This document shows, in pieces, positions 1 to 5,963 of a stretch of 9,153 nucleotides of DNA (its first letter is position 1; every line of letters starts with the position of its first letter). Below the pieces are notes generated by a model. That model was not told where the DNA came from. It saw only the letters and a list, made by a program, of their open reading frames with translations, and ran no database searches. Source of the DNA: Rhodospirillales bacterium (GTDB lineage Bacteria > Pseudomonadota > Alphaproteobacteria > Rhodospirillales > Casp-alpha2); NCBI GenBank assembly GCA_021775275.1, contig JAJFIE010000333.1, positions 1 to 9,153 of the forward strand, written 5' to 3'. A program made the translations under genes and the position numbers.

Positions 1-424
<424 letters not shown>

Positions 425-558
425 ACCTTTCCAATAGTTTAACCGAATATAGGCAAGGCCTCTGTACAGGCTTGTCCGCGCGGCGTCCGCTCTACGGCAT
501 TCCATCGCCGTTCTTCTGACCTCCACGAGTAGCGGGTTTGACTGCTGGGTAGGTCGCC
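425..558. other. Intergenic region after tRNA-Arg
   Basis: No gene is visible in these 134 bases. The main structure is an imperfect inverted repeat centred on the palindrome CTGTACAG, with arms around 452-460 (GGCAAGGCC) and 467-476 (AGGCTTGTCC). It is followed by the small palindrome CCGCGCGG, but no T-run follows, so it is at best a weak tRNA terminator or processing signal. No second copy of the tRNA 3' end (the usual mark of an attachment-site duplication) is visible here or elsewhere in the window. Confidence 0.4.
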
Positions 559-1164
559 ATGCCTGAGGCGAAATACCCGGTCACAGTCATGCTGTCAGAG
601 CATGTTATCGACCTGCTTTCCGAGCATGGCGATGAAATTCTTTACGCACTTTCGGAACTTGTTGATCAGGCCAAGACCTCACAGCCACGCATAGAGGCTC
701 AGGTACAGCAAGAGACCGAGGAACGCAGGCGTGCGAAAGAAGCCCGTGCCGCACAGATGGTTCAAGACGGTCGTACAGGCCATCGAAATTTGCGTCGGCG
801 ACTTCTCGATTTGCGTCCGGATGCGACGAAACAAGAACGAGCAGCCTTTCGCGCCAACGCGGTTTCTCATGTTGCCCGCGACTATGGATGGAACCCCGTT
901 TACGCGGATATGGTCATCAAGCGCCATCGAAAGGTGCTGTGGGCCAAGATCACCACCCGAAGAGAGGGCTATGTTCTTCGCGGTTTCATCGATGGTCTAT
1001 CCAATGCAGAAATCGGAAATCGCCTCGGACTACCCAAGCACAGGATTAGTCACATTCTGTGCCGCCTCAAGGTACGGGCCAAAGCAGAAAGTATAACTAT
1101 CTTTGATTTGGCGCGTCGCCTGTCACCCGCTAAATTCGATGTTGGCAGTGAGGCGCAACCATGA
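559..1164 (+). CDS. Uncharacterised protein with C-terminal helix-turn-helix-like segment
   Basis: I do not recognise this 201-residue protein as a named family. It appears soluble, with no signal peptide or membrane segment. Residues 1-40 are predicted helical (MLSEHVIDLLSEHGDEI). Residues 43-68 are very rich in Glu, Arg, Lys and Gln and could form a short coiled coil. Residues 77-130 are basic (RNLRRRLLDLRPD, KRHRKV). Residues 143-175 (GLSNAEIGNRLGLPKHRISH and following) resemble the 'sxxEIAxxLglsxxxVxxhl' helix-turn-helix of LuxR/GerE and sigma region 4 proteins. A DNA-binding or regulatory role is therefore an inference from the C-terminus and the basic character. The ATG at 559 has only a weak upstream TAGGT. 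The stop codon overlaps the next frame's ATG (ATGA at 1161-1164). Its position just beyond a tRNA-linked integrase fits mobile-element cargo. Confidence 0.72.
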   Translation: MPEAKYPVTVMLSEHVIDLLSEHGDEILYALSELVDQAKTSQPRIEAQVQQETEERRRAKEARAAQMVQDGRTGHRNLRRRLLDLRPDATKQERAAFRANAVSHVARDYGWNPVYADMVIKRHRKVLWAKITTRREGYVLRGFIDGLSNAEIGNRLGLPKHRISHILCRLKVRAKAESITIFDLARRLSPAKFDVGSEAQP

Positions 1165-1739
1165 GCGCGTCGATCTGCCACACCCTATCCAGTTTCGCCC
1201 ATCGGGAGGTAGTAGCCCCGGTGGGACTTTGGGAGCGCGGAGCCGAGGCCTCAGGTATCATCCTGCCTTCGGTCCGCCTCTTCCCAGCGTTTTCTCCGCT
1301 GTTGACCGTGAGGTTCTCGCTGAACCTGTTCGCGCTCCTAAAGCGGTTGCTACTTCGCCGTCAGGCGAAACCTATCCTTGCTTCAGTGTCGCTGTTTCCG
1401 GTGGCGCTCGATGGTATCTTGCTCGGCAATGCACACAAGGACCTGGGCCACTTGCCGATAGCCGAGGAATGTTGCCGGAAAGCCATTGAACTGAGACCGG
1501 ACGTGGCGGACGTTCATTATAACCTGGCGAATATTCTGCGGGACCAGGGGCGGCTGGATGACTCCGTGGATAGCTACCGGCAAGCTCTTGAACTAAACCC
1601 CGGATTTACGGATGCGCGGAAAAGTATGGGTAAGGTGCTTATGAAATGTGGGCACTGCCGGGAGGGTCTGGAGAACCTCAGAATGTCATACGGGGTGATC
1701 GAGTTTTCAAACCAGGACGGCGATTGGCTGCGAACCTGA
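1161..1739 (+). CDS. TPR-repeat protein fragment with unrelated N-terminus (probably chimeric or decayed)
   Basis: Residues ~84-175 are tetratricopeptide repeats. The clearest spans residues 117-150 and reads DVHYNLANILRDQGRLDDSV then YRQALELNPGF; another lies before it (GNAHKDLGHLPIAEECCRKA, then IELRPDVA), and a third begins DARKSMGKVLMKCGHCREGL. TPRs form helical scaffolds that bind other proteins. The first ~80 residues show no TPR pattern and no family I recognise; they are rich in Leu, Ser and Pro. TPR similarity begins abruptly in mid-repeat near base 1410. Proteins of this type normally have more repeats, so the gene looks truncated at its 5' side and joined to unrelated sequence. Its ATG shares ATGA with the upstream stop, which could allow coupled translation. 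The C-terminal EGLENLRMSYGVIEF is of the kind seen in TPR proteins paired with 2OG-Fe(II) oxygenases (from memory), which fits the next gene. It may be a pseudogene; the TPR identity is firm. Confidence 0.6.
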   Translation: MSASICHTLSSFAHREVVAPVGLWERGAEASGIILPSVRLFPAFSPLLTVRFSLNLFALLKRLLLRRQAKPILASVSLFPVALDGILLGNAHKDLGHLPIAEECCRKAIELRPDVADVHYNLANILRDQGRLDDSVDSYRQALELNPGFTDARKSMGKVLMKCGHCREGLENLRMSYGVIEFSNQDGDWLRT

Positions 1740-1838
1740 ATCCGGGATCACTGAATTAGGCCGTTTGTGGAGTAATGAAATGCTAGAGCGCGTTAGTGTC
1801 GGGGGAGCCAAAGTTCAAATTTTATCGGCAGCTGGAAG
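1740..1838 (+). promoter_or_regulatory. Leader of the oxygenase gene with Shine-Dalgarno but no ATG in place
   Basis: Stops in all frames separate the TPR frame from the oxygenase. GGGGGAG at 1801-1807 is a strong ribosome-binding sequence. The codon 4 bases after it, in the oxygenase frame, is AGT (1812-1814), where an ATG would give the N-terminus M-S-N-F-I-G-S-W. The frame is open from after the TAG at 1794-1796, and no ATG, GTG or TTG occurs before TTG at 1839. No convincing promoter was seen. Confidence 0.4.
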
Positions 1839-2381
1839 TTGAACAATGATGCTTTGTGTGACGGGGTCGTCGGGTTTTTTGAGCAAAACAGGGACAAGCA
1901 GAAGCAAGGCGGCATGACGGGTGATGAGGTCAATAAAGCCGCCAAGAATTCAACGGATATGACAATCCTGCCGAATGATCTGGAAAACCCGGACTATCAG
2001 ATTGTGTCGCAATATATAGACGGGTTGCTTGAGTGCTATCAGGACTATACCGCGCAGTGGGAATTTCTGGGCAAACTGCTCAAGCGGGTTCATATCGGGC
2101 CATTCAATATCCAGAAATATGACGCTGGTGGCCATTTCGTCAAACTGCATTCTGAGCGCACGTCAATTGATACCGTTCATCGCATTCTGGTATGGATGAC
2201 CTATCTGAACGATGTTCCTGAAGGGGGTGAAACGGAATTTCCGTTCTTTGATCTGAAGGTCATCCCGGAAAAAAGGGAAACCATCATCTGGCCGGCGGAA
2301 TGGACTCATGCTCACCGCGGCGGTGTGGTTACAGTAGGGCCCAAGTATGTCATCACGGGCTGGATGCATTTTGCAGAATAG
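1839..2381 (+). CDS. 2-oxoglutarate/Fe(II)-dependent oxygenase, prolyl-4-hydroxylase type
   Basis: The protein (180 aa from TTG at 1839) has the double-stranded beta-helix pattern of non-haem iron dioxygenases. These hydroxylate a protein side chain or small molecule using O2 and 2-oxoglutarate. Visible landmarks are the iron-binding HSE at residues 104-106 (HxE rather than the usual HxD), MTYLNDVPEGGETEFP (120-135), the distal iron histidine in WTHAHRGG (probably H159), and Lys/Tyr in GPKYVITGWM (K169), the usual place of the basic residue that binds 2-oxoglutarate. The start is uncertain. TTG 1839 has GGAAG directly abutting it; ATG 1914 has AAGG four bases upstream but would remove 25 residues; and the in-frame upstream sequence S-N-F-I-G-S-W looks like genuine family N-terminus preceded by AGT where ATG is expected. 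The substrate is unknown. Neighbouring TPR, glycosyltransferase and methyltransferase genes suggest a role in glycan or protein modification. Confidence 0.85.
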   Translation: MNNDALCDGVVGFFEQNRDKQKQGGMTGDEVNKAAKNSTDMTILPNDLENPDYQIVSQYIDGLLECYQDYTAQWEFLGKLLKRVHIGPFNIQKYDAGGHFVKLHSERTSIDTVHRILVWMTYLNDVPEGGETEFPFFDLKVIPEKRETIIWPAEWTHAHRGGVVTVGPKYVITGWMHFAE

Positions 2382-2516
2382 GTCATGACCCAAAGTGATC
2401 TGTTTCATGCACAATATCGCACCGTGCTATAATCCAGGGAATTGGCCGACGCCAGTTGTTCATTGGTGATATTCCCGTAGGGCGTCAGTACAATTAAGGA
2501 AATGGCCGAAGACTGG
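2382..2516. other. Intergenic region between convergent genes
   Basis: These 135 bases separate the oxygenase from the minus-strand methyltransferase. A 6-bp inverted repeat GACGCC (2448-2453)/GGCGTC (2481-2486) has a 27-base loop and no T-run, so it is not a convincing terminator. A loose 21-base direct repeat (2438-2458 and 2498-2518; about 15 matches) is also present. No reading frame here looks like a gene. Confidence 0.35.
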
Positions 2517-3650
2517 TTACCGAGGGGTTCTATCCAGAAAATGGGTATGCTTGGCGCCATCGGAAATTGTGTTAACGAGTGAATATCCCCGGGACTTCAG
2601 CCATTCGATGACGCTCGTTCCGTCCCCTCCCCGGATGCAAATCATGAGCTTAGGGTTGCCGTTGCAAAGAATATCTTCTGCGCCTTTAAAGACATCCATT
2701 TCAGTGCCTCCCAGGTCAAACCGGATAAAATTCCAGGGGCCATCCACAATCTGATCCAGTGGTCGGCAGGAAACATCTTGGCCATGTATCCGAATGGAGT
2801 CACATGCAGAACCCACCCGGATATTCTGGACATCGACGTCGCAGGGCGTTCCGACGCTCGTGTTCAGGAAGGCAACCTGCCGTGTAATTTCCGCATGTTT
2901 TGGATGTTCCTCCAGGCCCACGTAACGGGAGGGTAATAGAAAGTTGAGAAAAAAGGCGGTGTGGTTGCCGGAGTGTGTTCCAAGCTCAAGAATTTTATCT
3001 GCCTCACTGACAAACCCCCGTGCAAACCGAAGTTCCTCAAGTTCATCGACATGGCCGCCATAATGGGACATCGACGCTGTGATGCTTTGGGGCGTCATTA
3101 CGTTAATCGTGTAGGCTAACTGTTCATTGTCGACAATGAATCCAACAAAAGGTATGTGCGTTGGATCCATTAAGAGTTGAGAGAAACCCATCAGGCTTTT
3201 CGCGATTTTGTCATTTTCACCGGCTTTTTTCGCCATGGCGCAACCGGCCATGTAGGCTTCCAAATATCGCCGTTGCAGCAGATACGAAAGCACAAGCGTG
3301 TGGTAGGTCTGTAGATTTTCGGGATTCAGTGTGAGCGACTGAACTGCCGCATCTATTCCTTGGTTTTCATCCAGGTTTTCATTGCCCAACGCAAAGCAGG
3401 TGTGTGCGTACATGAACCACAGATCAGATAATTCGGAGTTTGCTTCGAGACACCGGCCAATAATTTCCAGGGTATCCGCGCTCAACCATTGCTCATTAAA
3501 TGAGATAACGGCCGCACCTAACTGCAAGCTTATGTCGCTGGGAAAGTCATGGCAAATCCGGATCAGAAAATCTCTGGCCTCGATCTTATTGCCCCGTGCG
3601 ATCAATTCCTTGGCCCGGTCGATAAGGGCGATATGATCACTCATCATCAT
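2517..3650 (-). CDS. FkbM-family methyltransferase with helical TPR-like N-terminal region
   Basis: The C-terminal ~170 residues form a Rossmann-type SAM-dependent methyltransferase. Motif I is ILELGTHSGNH (about residues 220-230, counted from ATG 3650), followed by the acidic end of strand 2 in YVGLEEHP. FNFIRFDLGG-type sequence (actual: WNFIRFDLGGTEMDVFKGAE) matches the FkbM signature 'IKIDvEGxExxVlkGA', with Gly instead of the usual Glu after Asp-Leu. FkbM proteins O-methylate sugars or polyketide-type hydroxyls. The first ~170 residues are alpha-helical with TPR-like spacing (DAAVQSLTLNPENLQTYHTL), plausibly for protein binding. A TTG start at 3698 would add 16 residues. The ATG triplet at 3650/3647/3644 is preferred because CTGGA lies just upstream with suitable spacing, especially for 3647 or 3644. 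It follows the glycosyltransferase on the same strand with a ~53-base gap, so the two are probably one operon. Confidence 0.85.
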   Translation of the reverse strand: MMMSDHIALIDRAKELIARGNKIEARDFLIRICHDFPSDISLQLGAAVISFNEQWLSADTLEIIGRCLEANSELSDLWFMYAHTCFALGNENLDENQGIDAAVQSLTLNPENLQTYHTLVLSYLLQRRYLEAYMAGCAMAKKAGENDKIAKSLMGFSQLLMDPTHIPFVGFIVDNEQLAYTINVMTPQSITASMSHYGGHVDELEELRFARGFVSEADKILELGTHSGNHTAFFLNFLLPSRYVGLEEHPKHAEITRQVAFLNTSVGTPCDVDVQNIRVGSACDSIRIHGQDVSCRPLDQIVDGPWNFIRFDLGGTEMDVFKGAEDILCNGNPKLMICIRGGDGTSVIEWLKSRGYSLVNTISDGAKHTHFLDRTPR

Positions 3651-3703
3651 TTTTCCAGAAATCGGAGAACCAAAAAGCGTTGAGCGGGAAGAATGCAATC
3701 ACA

Positions 3704-5173
3704 CTAAATCTCCCGGGACCGGAGAATGTTGAGGATTTCTTTCAGGGGTTTCATGGTGTTCTCCATCCGAAATTTCCACCCTTGCGCCGATTCCTCCCAA
3801 ATGAAGTCTGTCAGTGAACGATTTTGTTTCCCCCGATAGCCGACTTTGTGCAACAGGGGCTTCAAGACCTCTTCATCAAAAAGAGTGCGATATGTATTCA
3901 TTTTCGAAATTTGTGAATTACGAATATCAACGGGATCCATATCTGCATCGATAATGCACCCAACTGCGTCAGCCACTGCGGCGGATGTCGGCTCGCAGTA
4001 AATACTATTGTCAGGAGACAGCCATGCCTGCCGGCCACCCAATGTACTGCCCGGCTCGGGCTCAGTGCTAACGACCGGAATGCCACAAAGCATATATTCG
4101 CTGGCAGTAAAACAAGCGCCCTCAGTCCGAGAGAGCATCAGGCCGCAACGGGCTTCATTGTAGAGAGATGAGAGTTCGATATGGCCCAGATAGGTGTCCG
4201 GTTTGAATACCGGCGCGCAGCGCTCGAACCCGTTTGATGGTATCATGACCGCACATGACATCGGGTCGGAATATACCAGGGATAATTTTTTTACCTGTTC
4301 AGCCAGATGGATGCGTTTACAATCCACGGCACGCGCCGTGTAAACCGCATCATATTTCTTGGTCGCGCCGTTGATGATCTGGAACCGATTTTCATCAAGC
4401 CAGCAATTATTATTAACCAGAACGGAATTCAGTCCGGCGGAAACACGTTTTTCATGAGTTTCTACTTCGTTTGACAGGAAATAGACTCTCGGGCGCGCGT
4501 TCTCTGGAACGAGAGCTTTCCAAAACCCCCCTGGCAAATCGCTGCCCGCCCCCCAATCCGTCAAAATCAGATAATCGTGCTCCGATAAATGCGGGAGCCA
4601 ACATGCGACGCCCCCCGGGGCGAACGGCAGATACGTCGCACAGGATGAAAAAATCCGCCCTTTTTCATACTCGGCAATTATTGAAAATGCGGACTCTTGT
4701 TCATGCAGCCAAACGTTTTCCAGAATTTCATCTGGGTTATTCCGGTGTAAGTGGAGTGATACATCCAGCAGATTGTCATAAAAGGCATCATCATCGGTTC
4801 CAAATTCGCCATGAATACGGGCTATTTGAAAGCTGGCGATTTGAAGTCTCGGAATTTTCCGGTGCAAGCTATTTAATTGAATGAGCCCTGCACGCGGATT
4901 CCCGAGTTTCGCTAAAATTTCCGCCTGATAAATGATAAAGGCCGGACACTCCGAGACATCTTTCGGGGGTGGAAATCTGGAGTTGTAGTCGTCCGGATAC
5001 GGAATCGTTGTCTGGATTTCATCCAGTCTTGCCAGAGTGTGAACCGCCACCTTGTTTTCCGGGTCGGCCCGTGACACAGCGGCGGCCAGTTGCATTGCTT
5101 CTTCAAAACACCCACCAGCTATTTGGCGAAAGATTTCAAGGTTTTCCGGGCGGGCAGTTGCGACAGGCGGCAT
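3704..5173 (-). CDS. GT-B fold glycosyltransferase (group 1 / GT4-like) with helical N-terminal extension
   Basis: The C-terminal half carries the nucleotide-sugar-binding signature of group 1 glycosyltransferases: SLYNEARCGLMLSRTEGACF then TASEYMLCGIPVVSTEPEPG (about residues 337-375 from ATG 5173). It includes the E-x7-E-like pair of glutamates and the GIPVVST loop, so it should transfer a sugar from an NDP-sugar. Residues ~1-165 are mostly helical (FRQIAGGCFEEAMQLAAAVS; PAFIIYQAEILAKLGNPRAG) and TPR-like, echoing the downstream methyltransferase. The middle region (DYLILTDWGAGSDLPGGFWK) would be the acceptor-side Rossmann domain. No membrane segment is seen, so it probably works in the cytoplasm. 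The start at ATG 5173 is chosen over TTG 5206 because GGAG lies 8 bases upstream; it gives 489 residues. Donor, acceptor and linkage cannot be read from sequence. It is likely co-transcribed with the FkbM gene. Confidence 0.85.
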   Translation of the reverse strand: MPPVATARPENLEIFRQIAGGCFEEAMQLAAAVSRADPENKVAVHTLARLDEIQTTIPYPDDYNSRFPPPKDVSECPAFIIYQAEILAKLGNPRAGLIQLNSLHRKIPRLQIASFQIARIHGEFGTDDDAFYDNLLDVSLHLHRNNPDEILENVWLHEQESAFSIIAEYEKGRIFSSCATYLPFAPGGVACWLPHLSEHDYLILTDWGAGSDLPGGFWKALVPENARPRVYFLSNEVETHEKRVSAGLNSVLVNNNCWLDENRFQIINGATKKYDAVYTARAVDCKRIHLAEQVKKLSLVYSDPMSCAVMIPSNGFERCAPVFKPDTYLGHIELSSLYNEARCGLMLSRTEGACFTASEYMLCGIPVVSTEPEPGSTLGGRQAWLSPDNSIYCEPTSAAVADAVGCIIDADMDPVDIRNSQISKMNTYRTLFDEEVLKPLLHKVGYRGKQNRSLTDFIWEESAQGWKFRMENTMKPLKEILNILRSREI

Positions 5174-5181
5174 TAATAGGG

Positions 5182-5185
5182 CTCC
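5182..5185 (-). promoter_or_regulatory. Ribosome-binding site deciding the glycosyltransferase start
   Basis: On the minus strand GGAG stands 8 bases before ATG 5173. This favours that start over the upstream TTG at 5206, which has no such site. Confidence 0.6.
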
Positions 5186-5504
5186 ATTCTGGTAACACCA
5201 TATCAAACTCGCATGTCGCTATTGAGAAATTCTTAAATTACTATTGGTCAGCTACCGGCTATCAAGCGATCATCTATGTGCAGTCAAATCGCGATACCCG
5301 GAAGGGGGGCAAAATATCCCCCGGACGTACGATGGCAAACCTCTCTGCCACCAATGATAATTATTTTCGTGGCTTTTCTTGCCTTACTGCAATTACGATA
5401 ATATCTCGCCCGTCTGTCAGTGACGCTTCAAGAAGAATATTATTGTCGATATTGAAAATGCTCGGAACAATTCTACATGCAGGCATGAAAACGGAGGCAC
5501 CAAA
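5186..5504. promoter_or_regulatory. Divergent intergenic region between glycosyltransferase and response regulator
   Basis: About 320 bases with no credible gene; it must hold the promoters for both divergent units. It is AT-rich, especially at 5221-5245 and 5360-5470. A G-run/C-run hairpin (GGGGG 5305-5309 with CCCCC 5318-5322, 8-base loop) is present, with no T-run after it. No strong -35/-10 pair stood out; TTGTCG at about 5442 and TTGAAA at about 5450 are weak candidates for the response-regulator promoter. Confidence 0.4.
5493..5497 (+). promoter_or_regulatory. Ribosome-binding site for the GTG-started response regulator
   Basis: GGAGG is placed 7 bases before the GTG at 5505, an ideal spacing that supports the GTG as the true start. 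Confidence 0.75.
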
Positions 5505-5876
5505 GTGACGAGCAAAGCTAAACGGATACTGATTTGTGACGATGATCCCCTGATGCGAAAGCTTTTGGGCAAGTTGCTCGGCGCGATGGGTTGTGACGTT
5601 GTGGGTGAAGCTGAGGATGGTGATGAAGGTGTCAAACTGTTCAAGACCCATAGACCCGACCTGACGTTGATGGACATCAATATGCCCGGGAAAAATGGTG
5701 TCGATGCCTTGGGTGAAATCATGAAAGCAAACGCCTTTGCCGCCGTTGTCATGCTCAGCGCCATGGACGATACCGTCATCGCGGAAAGCTGTTTACACAA
5801 AGGCGCGGTGGGTTACGTTCAGAAGGGAACGGATATGGGCGCGCTGCAAGCCGCCCTGCAAGAATACGTCGAATAG
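5505..5876 (+). CDS. Single-domain CheY-like response regulator
   Basis: The 123-residue protein is a receiver domain and nothing else. Such proteins take a phosphoryl group from a histidine kinase and signal by protein contact, not by binding DNA. All key residues are present: the acidic pocket D12-D13 in ICDDD, phospho-acceptor D57 in LTLMDINMPG, the switch Ser S85 in VMLSAMDD, and K107 in GYVQKG. The usual aromatic switch residue is Y104. It begins with GTG, well supported by GGAGG. No histidine kinase or other output gene is in the window, so its partner is unknown. CheY-type motility control, a phosphorelay, or a stress pathway are all possible. It is followed after 87 bases by the ureohydrolase on the same strand, with its own hairpin-containing leader. 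Confidence 0.93.
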   Translation: MTSKAKRILICDDDPLMRKLLGKLLGAMGCDVVGEAEDGDEGVKLFKTHRPDLTLMDINMPGKNGVDALGEIMKANAFAAVVMLSAMDDTVIAESCLHKGAVGYVQKGTDMGALQAALQEYVE

Positions 5877-5886
5877 CTGCGCTTCC

Positions 5887-5948
5887 CCCAATATCTGTGT
5901 TTCGCCAGCAAATAATAATGCAGGATGGTTGTGCAGTCAGTTATTGGG
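5887..5948 (+). repeat. Inverted repeat (hairpin) in the leader of the ureohydrolase gene
   Basis: CCCAATATCTG (5887-5897) pairs with CAGTTATTGGG (5938-5948): 10 of 11 positions, one T-T mismatch, loop of 40 bases. The 3' arm ends four bases before the GAGGG ribosome-binding site (5952-5956). It could be an RNA hairpin affecting translation or an operator half-site pair; no known riboswitch motif was recognised. Confidence 0.4.
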
Positions 5949-5951
5949 ATA

Positions 5952-5956
5952 GAGGG
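5952..5956 (+). promoter_or_regulatory. Ribosome-binding site deciding the ureohydrolase start
   Basis: GAGGG lies 7 bases before ATG 5964. The earlier in-frame ATG at 5925 has GCAGG directly abutting it, with no spacing, so 5964 is preferred. Confidence 0.65.
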
Positions 5957-5963
5957 TGGTGAG

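Noticed and set aside
425..1160. Second copy of the tRNA-Arg 3' end as an attachment-site repeat
   Set aside because: I looked for TTCGAATCGTGTCGGGTGC-like sequence downstream and saw none in the window.
1103..1489. 128-codon frame overlapping the helix-turn-helix gene and the TPR gene
   Set aside because: Composition is Pro/Ser/Gly/Arg-rich without any recognisable motif, and it overlaps better-supported frames on both sides; however the 1165-1410 stretch is poorly explained in any frame.
2438..2518. Imperfect 21-base direct repeat (2438-2458 and 2498-2518)
   Set aside because: Only about 15 of 21 bases match and the second copy reaches the stop of the methyltransferase gene; this is too weak to be called an attachment site or transposon scar.
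5305..5322. GGGGG/CCCCC hairpin as a terminator
   Set aside because: No T-run follows on either strand and it lies in a divergent promoter region where no transcript needs to end; kept only as a note in the intergenic entry.
4969..5508. Plus-strand open frame of 179 codons across the glycosyltransferase start and intergenic region
   Set aside because: It is antisense to well-supported glycosyltransferase coding sequence, resembles no family, and contains the response regulator's ribosome-binding site.
5877..5963. Guanidine-II (mini-ykkC) riboswitch before the ureohydrolase
   Set aside because: The expected pair of small hairpins with ACGR loops is not present; only a single long-loop inverted repeat is seen.
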